Shown here in pieces: positions 16,725 through 25,239 of a DNA stretch of 64,000 nucleotides. The position numbers were made by a program, and so were the translations under genes. Origin of the DNA: Hymenobacter plasmatis (GTDB lineage: Bacteria; Bacteroidota; Bacteroidia; Cytophagales; Hymenobacteraceae); contig NZ_JAJFAW010000013.1 of assembly GCF_020711255.1 (NCBI RefSeq), forward strand, positions 62,001 through 126,000, written 5' to 3'. The notes beneath the pieces were generated by a model, which made no database searches, was not told where the DNA came from, and was given only the letters and a program-made list of their open reading frames with translations. Positions within the stretch are counted from its first letter, which is position 1. The number at the start of each line of letters is the position of its first letter.

Positions 16725-17549
16725 ATGCCCGTTGATTCCCCTGTTTCCGTTGGCGCGCCGCGCGGCATCCTTGTGATGCTGGGCGGCGGCGACGACGACC
16801 CGCTGCTTTCGCTTTTGGCCAGCCTGCTGCCCGACCACGACGCCACCATAGAAGTGCTGACCACGGCCACCCGCCGCCAGCCGGCCCGCACCGCCGCCGC
16901 CTACGCCCACGCCTGGCACCAGTTGGGCTACCGGCACGTGCGGCATTTGCAAGTCGATGAAGACCACCCCGCCGACGACCCCGCTACGCTGATGCGGCTG
17001 CGCCGCGCCACCCTGGTCTTCATGAGCGGCGGCGACCAGGAACGGCTCACCGACTTCTTGCTCGATACCGAGTTTCTGAGTATTCTAAAACATAAATACG
17101 AGAGCGAGGATACCTTTATCATCGCGGGCACCAGCGCCGGGGCCTCGGCCGTGGCCGAGTTTATGCTGGTGTACGGGCACGGCTGGCGCAGCTTGAAAAA
17201 GGGCAGCATCGAGGTGAAGCCCGGCCTGGGCTTGCTGCCCGGCGTGCTGCTCGACCAGCACTTTGCCGAGCGCGGCCGCTACCCCCGCCTGATGCACGCC
17301 GTGCTGGACCAGCCTACCCTACTCGGCATTGGGCTGAGCGAGGAGACCGGCCTCATCGTGCGGCCGGGTGTGCCCGCAGAAGTATTCGGCGACGAAGTCG
17401 TGGTGGTGGTCGACGCCGCCCAAACCACGCACAACAACCTGCCCGACCTGGCCCACGATAAAATCATCAGCGGCCACCGGCTGCATGTGCATTTGTTGGT
17501 AGCAGGCCAGCGGCTCAACCTGGCCACCCGGGACGTAATGGAGTGCTGA
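16725..17549 (+). CDS. Cyanophycinase-like serine peptidase (family S51)
   Basis: A protein of about 274 residues with the S51 plan: MLGGGDDDPLLS at the N-terminus, the strand-turn FMSGGDQERL, and the nucleophile Ser in IIAGTSAGASAVAEFM. The late block GIGLSEETGLIV is also typical. Cyanophycinases cleave the Arg-Asp storage polymer cyanophycin to dipeptides. No cyanophycin synthetase is present in the window, so the substrate could be another beta-linked aspartyl peptide. An ATG at 16662 would add 21 residues rich in Pro and Lys that do not fit the family; I prefer 16725 (MPVDSPVS). It is divergent from mgtE. Confidence 0.88.
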   Translation: MPVDSPVSVGAPRGILVMLGGGDDDPLLSLLASLLPDHDATIEVLTTATRRQPARTAAAYAHAWHQLGYRHVRHLQVDEDHPADDPATLMRLRRATLVFMSGGDQERLTDFLLDTEFLSILKHKYESEDTFIIAGTSAGASAVAEFMLVYGHGWRSLKKGSIEVKPGLGLLPGVLLDQHFAERGRYPRLMHAVLDQPTLLGIGLSEETGLIVRPGVPAEVFGDEVVVVVDAAQTTHNNLPDLAHDKIISGHRLHVHLLVAGQRLNLATRDVMEC

Positions 17550-17636
17550 ACAGTAGGCCTGCCAAGTGGAAACGGCCAACCGCTTTCAACGCCATTTGCC
17601 TGTAGCCTTATTGTTTAAGCGGGCACGAAACCATCC

Positions 17637-17644
17637 TACATTTG
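17637..17644 (+). promoter_or_regulatory. Promoter -7 element TACATTTG
   Basis: TACATTTG lies 33 bp before the ATG at 17677. It also favours that start over the upstream ATGs at 17566 and 17650, since transcription should begin near 17651. Confidence 0.6.
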
Positions 17645-17676
17645 CGTTGATGCCGCGAAATAATCCCGTGCGATTC

Positions 17677-18714
17677 ATGCGTATTTCCCGTTTGTGGCTG
17701 CGGCCGCTGCGTTTTCTGGGCCTTGCCATGCTGCTGTGCACGCTGCTGCCGTGGGCCTGTACCCGGAAGGCTGTGTCTTTCAATAGCAACCCCGACCAGC
17801 CCGCTACCGCCGCGCTGGTAGCGGATACGCTCGTCCGTACTGCCGATACTATTAAGGGTCAGCCTTCGCTCAGCACGGCCCGCAAGGTGGTCATTACCAA
17901 AGAGCAGGAGCGCGCCGCCAAAGAAGCCGAGAAGGAGGCCCAGCGCAAGCCCAAGAAGAAAAAGAAGGTCTTCCTGGGCGAGAAAATCAAGCGGGCTTAC
18001 TCGAAGACGGGACCCAAGGGCCGCAACCAGATTGTGGAGGTGTTCTACTACCTCAAGTACCCGCTGCCCATTAATGACTACGCCCCGGCGCACTACTATT
18101 ACGATACCAAGAAGCACAAGATTCTGAAGCTGGCCTCGGTGGAAGAAGACGCGCCCACCCTGAAAATCCTGCACGGCCCCTACAAAAAGCTGCAAAACAA
18201 CAAGGTGCTCGAAACCGGCTATTACGCCTTGGGTACCCGACACTTGCGCTGGGAGCGGTTCGATAAAAATGGCGTCTTGCTAAGCAAGGTCCACTACGAA
18301 ATGGGCTTTCCGCGCGATGCCAACGTGAGCTACTATGGCGAAGACCGCAGCCTTATCAACGAGGTGGTGCCTTACGTGAATGGCAAACTGGAGGGCGACT
18401 ACGCCAAGTTCCTCATCAATGGCCAGGCCGATTGGCGCGGGCAGTTTGAGAACGGCAAGCGCGTTGGCGTCTGGACCAAGTACTGGGGCTTCCGCAACCG
18501 CCGCCATTACGAGTACCAGTACGCTGAGTCCGGCTATGACCCAGAAGTGACCGAGCCGGAACTCATTCGCGAGTACAACCGCAACGCCGTCATCATCTAC
18601 GACAAGGAAAAGAACATCGACAAGCGCGGCCAGCCCGAAGCCGAAGACCGGCCCGGCATGCGCCGGCCCGTGCCGCGCGCCGCACCCAAAGCGACCCCGA
18701 AACGGTCGAAGTAA
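17677..18714 (+). CDS. Lipoprotein with MORN/YwqK-like repeats, unknown function
   Basis: A predicted lipoprotein of about 345 residues. The signal peptide RPLRFLGLAMLLCTLLPWAC ends at a lipobox Cys. A charged linker (KEAEKEAQRKPKKKKKVF) precedes a domain with repeated strand-turn units such as GPYKKLQNNKVLETGYYALG, GEDRSLINEVVPYVNGKLEG and GQFENGKRVGVWTKYWG. These resemble MORN/YwqK-type repeats. The C-terminus is Pro- and Arg-rich. It probably faces the periplasm from the inner or outer membrane. I do not recognise a specific function. It is convergent with the YraN gene, with two copies of the TTGRGCT word between them. Confidence 0.75.
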   Translation: MRISRLWLRPLRFLGLAMLLCTLLPWACTRKAVSFNSNPDQPATAALVADTLVRTADTIKGQPSLSTARKVVITKEQERAAKEAEKEAQRKPKKKKKVFLGEKIKRAYSKTGPKGRNQIVEVFYYLKYPLPINDYAPAHYYYDTKKHKILKLASVEEDAPTLKILHGPYKKLQNNKVLETGYYALGTRHLRWERFDKNGVLLSKVHYEMGFPRDANVSYYGEDRSLINEVVPYVNGKLEGDYAKFLINGQADWRGQFENGKRVGVWTKYWGFRNRRHYEYQYAESGYDPEVTEPELIREYNRNAVIIYDKEKNIDKRGQPEAEDRPGMRRPVPRAAPKATPKRSK

Positions 18715-18728
18715 TTCCGCTCAATAAT

Positions 18729-18752
18729 TCAGCTCAACGAGCAGTTGGGCTC
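18729..18752. repeat. Facing copies of the TTGRGCT word between convergent genes
   Basis: TCAGCTCAA (18729-18737) faces TTGGGCTCA (18744-18752) in the 36-bp gap between two convergent stop codons. This is the same arrangement as at 3834-3852. Confidence 0.5.
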
Positions 18753-19110
18753 AATAAAAGGCGTCCTCGAAATGCTCGATGCGAAACCCCTGGCTGAGCA
18801 AGGTCAGGGCCACGATATCGAAGCGAATGTCGCCGCGCCAGTCCAGTTCTGCTTGCAGGTGCGTGGCCGCGAGCCGGAACAAGTCCTTCTTCCGGGCCGA
18901 CACAAATGTTTCGGGCGGCCCAAACTGCCCGGATGAGCGGGTCTTGACTTCCACGAACACCAACAGCTCAACTCCGCGCCGCAGCACCAAGTCTACTTCG
19001 GCCCGGCCGTGGCGGTAGCCGCGGGCAAATACCTCGTAGTCGCGGGCCAGGAAGTAGTCGGCCGCCGCAGCTTCGCCGGCTTGGCCTAACTCGTGGGGCG
19101 CATGAGCCAT
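18751..19110 (-). CDS. YraN family protein (UPF0102, nuclease fold)
   Basis: A 119-residue YraN protein. The core is GQAGEAAAADYFLARDYEV, then RAEVDLVLRRGVELLVFVEVKTRSS, which contains the E-x-D and E-V-K residues of the PD-(D/E)XK nuclease fold. I chose the ATG at 19110 (MAHAPHEL), because family members start shortly before GxxGE. The reading frame stays open upstream to 19539, but that part overlaps lipB and shows no family similarity. The biological role is uncertain; related proteins have been linked to DNA or Holliday junction processing. Confidence 0.9.
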   Translation of the reverse strand: MAHAPHELGQAGEAAAADYFLARDYEVFARGYRHGRAEVDLVLRRGVELLVFVEVKTRSSGQFGPPETFVSARKKDLFRLAATHLQAELDWRGDIRFDIVALTLLSQGFRIEHFEDAFY

Positions 19111-19278
19111 AGTAGAGAGTAGGGGAGGAAAGAGTAGCGTGCTGACAGTTCCACTGTCGAGCGCCTGCAAGCTAGCCGCGGGCTGCCATACCTCAACCGA
19201 TTGGCAGGAAGCCAAGCGTCCATTCTTGGAAGGCATCCGCCGGCCGGGGAGGGGCAAGCTAATGCCTACGGCGCTTAG

Positions 19279-19286
19279 TACCTTTG
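19279..19286 (+). promoter_or_regulatory. Promoter -7 element of lipB (TACCTTTG)
   Basis: TACCTTTG fits TAnnTTTG and lies 26 bp before the lipB ATG, giving a very short leader. No clear -33 TTG is visible. Confidence 0.6.
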
Positions 19287-19311
19287 CGTCCCGTTTCCTC
19301 ACCTCACGCTT

Positions 19312-20136
19312 ATGGCCTCCTCCGTAGAACAGTTTCCGTACCAACTGCTCGACGCTACCCTGCCCAACGCTGCCAGCCCTGCGCCCAACCGCACGCTGCA
19401 CGTGCAGCGCCTGGGCTTGGTCGACTACGTGCCCACTTGGCTGCTGCAGGAAGAACTGATGGATGCTACGCTGGCCATCAAGATTCAAAACCGCCAAGCC
19501 GAAGCCACCGGTGCGGCGCCCGCTCCCACACCGAACCACCTGCTACTCTGCGAGCATCCGCACACCTACACCCTGGGCAAAAGCGGCAAGCCCGAGCACC
19601 TGCTACTCAACGAGGCCGCGCTGGCGGTGCACGGCGCCAGCTTCCACCGCATCAACCGTGGCGGCGATATTACCTACCACGGCCCCGGGCAGCTCGTGGG
19701 CTACCCCATCCTCGACCTCGACAACTTCCGGCCCGACATTCACTGGTACCTGCGCATCTTGGAGGAGGCCGTTATCCGCACCTTGGCCGAATACGGCTTG
19801 AATGCCGGCCGCATCGCCGGGCTCACCGGCGTATGGCTGGGGTGGGAAGAAGGCGCCCCCAACCCGCGCAAAATCTGCGCCCTCGGCGTGAAGTGCAGCC
19901 GCTGGGTCACGCTCCACGGCTTTGCCCTGAACGTGAACCCGGACCTTGCGTATTTCGGTCATATCGTGCCCTGCGGCATCACGGATAAAGCGGTTACCTC
20001 CCTGGCACAAGAGTTGGGGAGCAGCGCGGCTGTGTCGGTAGCCGAAGTGCAGGAACGCCTGCTGCCCCATCTGGTGGAGCTATTGGGAGCCAGTAGCCCG
20101 GCCCTCTCCCCGAATTTGCCCACTAACAAAGCCTAA
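19312..20136 (+). CDS. lipB: Lipoyl(octanoyl) transferase LipB
   Basis: A 274-residue LipB, which moves octanoyl groups from ACP to the lipoyl domains of 2-oxoacid dehydrogenases and the glycine cleavage system. The signature RGGDITYHGPGQLVGYPILD is present, as is the catalytic region with Lys in RKICALGVK and Cys in IVPCGITDKAV. It is somewhat longer than the usual ~220-residue enzyme because of an N-terminal extension and an insertion near ATGAAPAPTPN. No lipA lies beside it. A small unknown gene begins four bases after its stop, so the two are probably co-translated. Confidence 0.95.
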   Translation: MASSVEQFPYQLLDATLPNAASPAPNRTLHVQRLGLVDYVPTWLLQEELMDATLAIKIQNRQAEATGAAPAPTPNHLLLCEHPHTYTLGKSGKPEHLLLNEAALAVHGASFHRINRGGDITYHGPGQLVGYPILDLDNFRPDIHWYLRILEEAVIRTLAEYGLNAGRIAGLTGVWLGWEEGAPNPRKICALGVKCSRWVTLHGFALNVNPDLAYFGHIVPCGITDKAVTSLAQELGSSAAVSVAEVQERLLPHLVELLGASSPALSPNLPTNKA

Positions 20137-20140
20137 GGTT

Positions 20141-20557
20141 GTGAAACAAGACATTCCTTTTGACCCCGTAGAGGGCGTTTCAGTGGCCATCATTCCCGAT
20201 GAGGAGGCCCTCACCCCCGAAGGCCAGCCCATCTGGCAGGTTTACCTGCTCAATCACAACGCTTTTCCCCTTGAAAATGTGATTGTGAACGCCAACGGCT
20301 ACGGCCAGCAGGCGGATGGCGAAAAGGTGCGCACCTCCACCTTGCGCTACCTGTTCGAAGAAGTGCCGCCCCGCACCGCCGTCCCCGTCGAGCCCATCGA
20401 CCCGGCTCTGTTTCATCTCAATAATCAGTATTGGGTGAGCTACTATCACGGCCCCCAGATTTTCGACAAAAAATTCATTTTCGTGCCCGACTCCATCGTG
20501 GCCGACAACCTCACGCACATCTCCCTGCTCGACCGGGAGGGCGTACTGCACAGCTAA
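20141..20557 (+). CDS. Small conserved-looking protein of unknown function, coupled to lipB
   Basis: A 138-residue protein starting at GTG, four bases after the lipB stop, with AAGG as a possible ribosome site. It has no signal peptide or membrane segment. The sequence is acidic with beta-strand character and blocks such as PIWQVYLLNHNAFPLENV and VPVEPIDPALFHLNNQYW. The tail, FIFVPDSIVADNLTHISL, resembles the end of a small beta-sandwich. I do not recognise the family. The tight spacing suggests a link to lipoylation or simply shared transcription. Confidence 0.75.
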   Translation: MKQDIPFDPVEGVSVAIIPDEEALTPEGQPIWQVYLLNHNAFPLENVIVNANGYGQQADGEKVRTSTLRYLFEEVPPRTAVPVEPIDPALFHLNNQYWVSYYHGPQIFDKKFIFVPDSIVADNLTHISLLDREGVLHS

Positions 20558-20629
20558 ATATTCTTTTCTGCCGTTCTGAATTGTGATTCTTTCTGCTGGG
20601 TTGGGTCGTTTTTTCTTAATATATTTTCT

Positions 20630-21718
20630 ATGATTCATTTTGATATTCCACTAGGCTTGGCTTGGATGTGGGCATTGTTGGTCTCGCTCTTCGCTGTGCC
20701 TTCCATCATCTACATTGCCCACCTCAAAAACATGCTGGACACGCCCAACGGGCGCACCGTGCACCAGTCGCTCACGCCCCGCTTGGGCGGCGTGGCCGTG
20801 TTCGCTGGCTTCATGTCGGCCCTAACCATCTTCGCTCCGCTTCAAAACGGCGCCAAGGAGCTGCTGGCTGGCTGCATCATCCTGTTCTTCGTTGGGCTGA
20901 AAGATGACTTGGTGGGCATGTCGGTTTCGAAGAAGTTTGTGGGCCAGTTGCTCGCCACCGGCATCGTGATGATAATGGCCGACGTGCGCATCACCAGCTT
21001 CCAGGGCATTCTGGGCGTGGGAGAATTGCCAGTCGGCATTAGCTACGCCTTCACGTTGGGCGTCATCGTGGGCATTACCAACGCCATCAACCTCATCGAC
21101 GGGCTGGACGGCTTAGCGGGTACTATCGTATTAATTATCTGTAGCACATTCGGTTATTATTTTTATGTGTACGGCGGCCCCGGCTACAGCAACTACTCTT
21201 ATGTAGCGGTTTGCCTCATTGGTGGGTTGCTGGGCTTCTTGCGGTATAACTTCCACCGGGCCCCCATTTTTATGGGCGATACCGGTTCGCTGGTATGTGG
21301 CTTTATTGTATCGGTGCTGGCCATTCAGTTCATCGAAATGGGGCTGCGAGTGGGCCAGCCTTTCGGCTCTGCTTCCCCATCGGTCGCCGTTGGCATTCTG
21401 TTTGTGCCTTTGTTCGATACCATCCGGGTGTTCTCGCTGCGCATGCTAGCGGGCCGCTCGCCTTTCTCACCGGATAAAAACCACATCCATCACCGCATTC
21501 TGGCCATGGGCTTTCAGCAAATCAGCACTGTGCTGCTGCTGGGCTTGCTCAACGTGCTGGTTATCTTGTTCGTAATTCGGTTTGCTTCGCTTGGCAACAC
21601 GGTGCTCATCGCGGCCCTAGCTGGCTTCTCGGCCTTGCTGAGCATCTTCTTCGGTGTGTACCAAAGCCGCATTTCGCGCCGCCAGTTGCTGGCCGCCGAA
21701 AGCAGTAAATTAGCCTAG
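20630..21718 (+). CDS. Undecaprenyl-phosphate sugar-1-phosphate transferase (WecA/MraY family)
   Basis: A 362-residue polytopic membrane enzyme of the polyprenyl-phosphate glycosyl-1-phosphate transferase family. The key motifs are there: GLKDDLVGMS (Asp pair), NAINLIDGLDGLAGT, FMGDTGSLV, and the late basic loop SPDKNHIHHRI. Such enzymes attach a sugar phosphate, usually GlcNAc-1-P or a relative, to undecaprenyl phosphate to start surface polysaccharide synthesis. The gene is not in a murein cluster, so WecA-like is more likely than MraY. About ten membrane helices are predicted. The neighbouring genes do not tell which glycan is made. Confidence 0.92.
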   Translation: MIHFDIPLGLAWMWALLVSLFAVPSIIYIAHLKNMLDTPNGRTVHQSLTPRLGGVAVFAGFMSALTIFAPLQNGAKELLAGCIILFFVGLKDDLVGMSVSKKFVGQLLATGIVMIMADVRITSFQGILGVGELPVGISYAFTLGVIVGITNAINLIDGLDGLAGTIVLIICSTFGYYFYVYGGPGYSNYSYVAVCLIGGLLGFLRYNFHRAPIFMGDTGSLVCGFIVSVLAIQFIEMGLRVGQPFGSASPSVAVGILFVPLFDTIRVFSLRMLAGRSPFSPDKNHIHHRILAMGFQQISTVLLLGLLNVLVILFVIRFASLGNTVLIAALAGFSALLSIFFGVYQSRISRRQLLAAESSKLA

Positions 21719-21732
21719 TCGCTCACCTCATC

Positions 21733-22923
21733 ATGTTACCTACGGGCTCGTTGCGAACGTTGTGGCTGCTCACGTGCGGCCTGTTCTTGGCAATGGTGGC
21801 CGCGGTGCGCCCGGCGCAGGCCAGCGAGTACCGGCAGCTTCCGCCGGCCTCGCCCACAGCCCTTTCCGACGATTGGCTTATCCACGACGCCGCCCGCAAC
21901 CGGCTGATATTCTACCTGCCCGGCTACCACCAGCCCGCGCACGCCTACTACCAGTGGGTGCGGCTTAACCATAGCCAGCCCTTCCCGCTGTCTTTTGCGG
22001 CGCAGCCGGGCCTCAGCATTTTTATCGATAACCAGCTCGTCTTCACCGCGAAGACGGCAACAACGTATTCCCTGGACCTGGCGCAGCTGCTACCAGCTCA
22101 ACTATCGGCTGGTACGCATCTGCTGGCCGTGTGGCAGCCCGATGGGTCGCCCGCGCTGGCGTCATTTTCTGGCGTGAGCGCCAGCAGTGCTTCGGCCGGG
22201 CAGGCAAAAGTTCGCGCCGAGCAGGCCCAACCCCGGCTGCCCCGGCCCCAGGGCCAGAATGTGTATCTAGGTTTTTTGCTGGTGCTGGGGCTATCCTACG
22301 GAGCGGTTCGGTCGGCGTACCAGCCGGGTTTGGCCCGCATTTTCCAGATTGAGGAGTTGTTTGGTGGCGGCAGCGACCAGCAGGCCTTTCTGGCGAAGCC
22401 TGCGTTTTCGCTGCTCAACCTGCTGTTGGTCCTGCTCTTTGCCCTGTCGTTTGCGTTGCTGCTCACGGCCATCCATACCGACTTGCAGAACCTGCCTTTA
22501 CTGCGTCGCTTCTTCGACGTGCCGGAAACCGCCATCGTGGGCCGCGTTGTCCTTTACACTGCCGTCATCACCGTCTTCATATTCGGAAAGTATGTGTATC
22601 TGGAGGTTATGGGCTACATTTTTGGGCTGCAGCCCCTCGTCAACATCCAGTATCGGGAGTTTCTGCGCACCACATTGCTCGGTGGGCTGTTTCTGCCCCT
22701 GGTACTGCTGCTTTACCTTAGCCTCAACAGTAGCTACCCGCGCACGGTGGCCTGGGCAGCTAGTGCGGTTATTGGCATCGTGCTTGTCGGCACCGTACTG
22801 CGCGTGGCCCGCACTCTGCATCAGCACGCTTCGCTGCTGAATCTGCATTTGTTTGCTTACCTTTGCGCTACTGAAGTATTGCCTTTACTGGTTTTACTTA
22901 AACTTATCGTCTTTACGTACTGA
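21733..22923 (+). CDS. DUF4271 membrane protein
   Basis: A 396-residue protein with a signal peptide (LLTCGLFLAMVAAVRPAQA), a periplasmic beta-rich N-terminal half, and about six membrane helices in the second half, ending in LLVLLKLIVFTY. The membrane part matches DUF4271, a Bacteroidota family found next to hemD and the gliding or type IX secretion genes. The gene is followed by hemD after 77 bp. No enzyme motif is visible. A role in envelope or secretion biology is only a guess from its neighbours. Confidence 0.8.
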   Translation: MLPTGSLRTLWLLTCGLFLAMVAAVRPAQASEYRQLPPASPTALSDDWLIHDAARNRLIFYLPGYHQPAHAYYQWVRLNHSQPFPLSFAAQPGLSIFIDNQLVFTAKTATTYSLDLAQLLPAQLSAGTHLLAVWQPDGSPALASFSGVSASSASAGQAKVRAEQAQPRLPRPQGQNVYLGFLLVLGLSYGAVRSAYQPGLARIFQIEELFGGGSDQQAFLAKPAFSLLNLLLVLLFALSFALLLTAIHTDLQNLPLLRRFFDVPETAIVGRVVLYTAVITVFIFGKYVYLEVMGYIFGLQPLVNIQYREFLRTTLLGGLFLPLVLLLYLSLNSSYPRTVAWAASAVIGIVLVGTVLRVARTLHQHASLLNLHLFAYLCATEVLPLLVLLKLIVFTY

Positions 22924-22999
22924 TTGGCGCTCGTCGCCCTGTCCGAATTAGTCCCTTTCTCTCCTCTTATTGTCCTAGCATTACCCTTTATTTTCCTGT

Positions 23000-23830
23000 A
23001 TGGCCGAGAGTGCAGATAAGCCGGGTACAGGCCGGCATGCCAAGCGCATCACAAGTATCCTGGTTACCCAGCCCAAGCCCACCAACGACGTATCTCCCTA
23101 CTTCGCCATTGCCGAGAAATACGGCATCCAAGTCGATTTTAGAGAGTTCATCGAGGTGCAGCCCGTATCCTATAAGGATTTTCGGCGCGAAAAAATAAAT
23201 ATACCGGACTTCACAGCTGTTATTTTCACCAGCCGGAACGCCGTTGACCATTTTTTTCGCATCTGCCAAGAAGCCAAGCTAGAGATGCCGGCCGAGATGA
23301 AGTACTTCTGTATTTCAGAGCAGACCGCCAACTACTTGCAGAAGTACATCGTGCTTCGCAAGCGCAAGCTGTTTGTGGGCCAGCGCACGGCCGCCGACCT
23401 GTTTGAGGTGATAAAAAAGCACAAAGGGGAGAACTTCTTGTACCCCTGCTCCGACATTCGTAAGGACGACCTTCCGGTGTTTATGCGTGCCAACAACCTC
23501 AAGTTTTCGGAAGCGGTGATTTACCGTACCGTAGCCAGCGACCTGTCCGACCTGTCGGATGTGAAGTACGACTGCATCGCCTTCTTTAGCCCGTCCGGCA
23601 TCAGCTCGCTTTTCATCAACTTCCCTGATTTCGTGCAGGATGGCACGCGCATTGCCGCGTTTGGCCCCACCACTGCCAAAGCCGTAATTGATGCGGGCCT
23701 AATCCTGGATATCGAAGCACCTCATCCCAATGCCCCGTCGATGACGGGCGCAATCGAGGCTTACATCCGGCGGCATGCCCAGCCCGAGGTCGGGAAAACC
23801 AGCTCCAAGAACGCCAATCCGAAGGTTTAA
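23000..23830 (+). CDS. hemD: Uroporphyrinogen-III synthase
   Basis: A 276-residue HemD-like protein with the two-domain Rossmann-like plan. Blocks TSILVTQPKPTNDVSPYF, AVIFTSRNAVDHFF, CSDIRKDDLPVFMR and FFSPSGISSLFINFP match HemD of Bacteroidota. It cyclises hydroxymethylbilane to uroporphyrinogen III in heme synthesis. It is not with other hem genes, and instead lies between DUF4271 and the T9SS genes. Sequence drift is high in this family, so the assignment rests on the strand-turn blocks. A strong terminator follows. Confidence 0.88.
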   Translation: MAESADKPGTGRHAKRITSILVTQPKPTNDVSPYFAIAEKYGIQVDFREFIEVQPVSYKDFRREKINIPDFTAVIFTSRNAVDHFFRICQEAKLEMPAEMKYFCISEQTANYLQKYIVLRKRKLFVGQRTAADLFEVIKKHKGENFLYPCSDIRKDDLPVFMRANNLKFSEAVIYRTVASDLSDLSDVKYDCIAFFSPSGISSLFINFPDFVQDGTRIAAFGPTTAKAVIDAGLILDIEAPHPNAPSMTGAIEAYIRRHAQPEVGKTSSKNANPKV

Positions 23831-23850
23831 GCTACTTAATTGACTGAGAA

Positions 23851-23883
23851 CCGGCGCAACCCACCCTTGCGCCGGTTTTTTTT
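23851..23883 (+). terminator. Intrinsic terminator after hemD
   Basis: CCGGCGCAA (23851-23859) and TTGCGCCGG (23867-23875) form a perfect 9-bp stem with a 7-nt loop, followed by eight T residues. It separates hemD from the T9SS genes. Confidence 0.93.
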
Positions 23884-23913
23884 GCCCGAATTTTTTGAAG
23901 AGCGTTTTTCACT

Positions 23914-23921
23914 TACATTTG
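23914..23921 (+). promoter_or_regulatory. Promoter -7 element of porP (TACATTTG)
   Basis: TACATTTG, with TTTG at 23894-23897 as a possible -33 element 16 bp upstream. It lies 75 bp before the porP start. Confidence 0.6.
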
Positions 23922-23995
23922 GAAGCTAGTACCCCCTTCGCGTCTGCCGCCTCCCCACCGCCCGCTTTCTTCTTGCACCGCCAGTGCCCCGCCCT

Positions 23996-24991
23996 ATGAA
24001 AGTAACGCTACTCGCGACTCTGCTGCTCACCGCAGCAGCTGGCACTGCGCTTGCTCAGCAGCAGCCCCAGTTCACGCATTACGGTCTCAATGGCATGTAC
24101 CTGAACCCGGCTTACGCCGGTATCAAGGGGCAGGGGGAGGTTAGCCTGATTGGTCGCTACCAGTACTTGAACTATAGTGGCACCTTCGATGGTGGCGGTT
24201 CGCCACGCACAGGTTTGGTGACGGCCTCTTTGCCGATTCTGGCCCTCAACGGCGGGGTGGGCCTGGCCGTGTACTACGACCAGGTAGGCCAGTCGAAAAT
24301 GACTAATGCAGCCCTCTCGTATTCGCAGCACATCAAGTTAGGGTCAGGCAAGCTAGGCGTAGGCATTCAGGGCATCTACACTTATTTGAGCAAAGGCACT
24401 TACAATGCCATCGACCCGGAAGACATCAACGTGCCGAAAGACGCTTCCGACAGCAAGTTTGACGCGGGCGCTGGCGTATGGTACGAGTCGCCCAAGCTGT
24501 ATGCAGGTTTAAGTCTCAACAATCTCGCTCGTTCCGAGTACTCGTTTAAGAGCGCCGGCACGAAGGGTACTGCAAGCAAGTACTTGGCGGAAAATCACGC
24601 TTATTTCACGGCGGGGTACAATATCGATGCTACGTCTTCCGTTGTCGTGACGCCCATGGTTCTCGTGAAAGCCGTGTTGCCCGGCAAGTTCTCAAGTACC
24701 AGCAAATTTGACAACGCAAAGAACTACTCTTTCGAAGGTGGCGTTCGTGCCACTATTGACGATAAATATTGGGCTGGAGTCAACTACCGCCATCAAGAAT
24801 CTTTTTCCGGCCTTCTTGGCCTGAGCTTTGCAAAAGACAATGCTATGCGCGTCGGTTATGCGTTCGATTTCATTGCTTTCAATCAAGATGCCCGAGCATT
24901 CAGCTCGCATGAAATTATGCTCTCTTACCGCTTGCCCAAGCCCGGTTTAGCTACCCGGCCGGCCATCCGCACACCACGCTATAGCTTCTAA
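23996..24991 (+). CDS. Type IX secretion system outer membrane protein, PorP/SprF family
   Basis: A protein of about 331 residues with signal peptide KVTLLATLLLTAAAGTALAQ and the family opening QQPQFTHYGLNGMYLNPAYA. The rest shows beta-barrel strands and ends in the short basic tail IRTPRYSF. PorP/SprF proteins are outer membrane components of the T9SS; some act with specific SprB-like adhesins. A GTG at 23984 is possible, but ATG at 23996 gives the cleaner signal. It is followed by gldKLMN, from which it is separated by 248 bp and an own promoter, so it may be regulated separately. Confidence 0.93.
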   Translation: MKVTLLATLLLTAAAGTALAQQQPQFTHYGLNGMYLNPAYAGIKGQGEVSLIGRYQYLNYSGTFDGGGSPRTGLVTASLPILALNGGVGLAVYYDQVGQSKMTNAALSYSQHIKLGSGKLGVGIQGIYTYLSKGTYNAIDPEDINVPKDASDSKFDAGAGVWYESPKLYAGLSLNNLARSEYSFKSAGTKGTASKYLAENHAYFTAGYNIDATSSVVVTPMVLVKAVLPGKFSSTSKFDNAKNYSFEGGVRATIDDKYWAGVNYRHQESFSGLLGLSFAKDNAMRVGYAFDFIAFNQDARAFSSHEIMLSYRLPKPGLATRPAIRTPRYSF

Positions 24992-25173
24992 TTTTCCTAT
25001 TTACCGACCTATTCTGCAAGGGTGCTGTTTTTTTCTTTAGTTAGGACAAATTCCAGTCAGGCCCACAGGCTATAAAACGAATTAAACGAGTTATTTACGC
25101 CATTCAGCGTGTTTTCCCCTGATTTGGCTCTGTGTAGAAAATATTGGGTATTGCACAGTATCCCAAAAACATG

Positions 25174-25181
25174 TAGATTTG
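25174..25181 (+). promoter_or_regulatory. Promoter -7 element of gldK (TAGATTTG)
   Basis: TAGATTTG at 25174 with TTG at 25151-25153 as a likely -33 element, 20 bp apart. The leader to the gldK ATG is about 55 bases. This is the best-formed promoter in the window. Confidence 0.7.
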
Positions 25182-25239
25182 CCAGCCCATCCAACTGTAC
25201 TTTAGCGGTATTGGCAACAAAACAGAATTTTTAACTCTC

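Noticed and set aside
19111..19539. N-terminal extension of the YraN frame
   Set aside because: It overlaps lipB and its promoter in antisense, and family members start at MAHAP-like positions.
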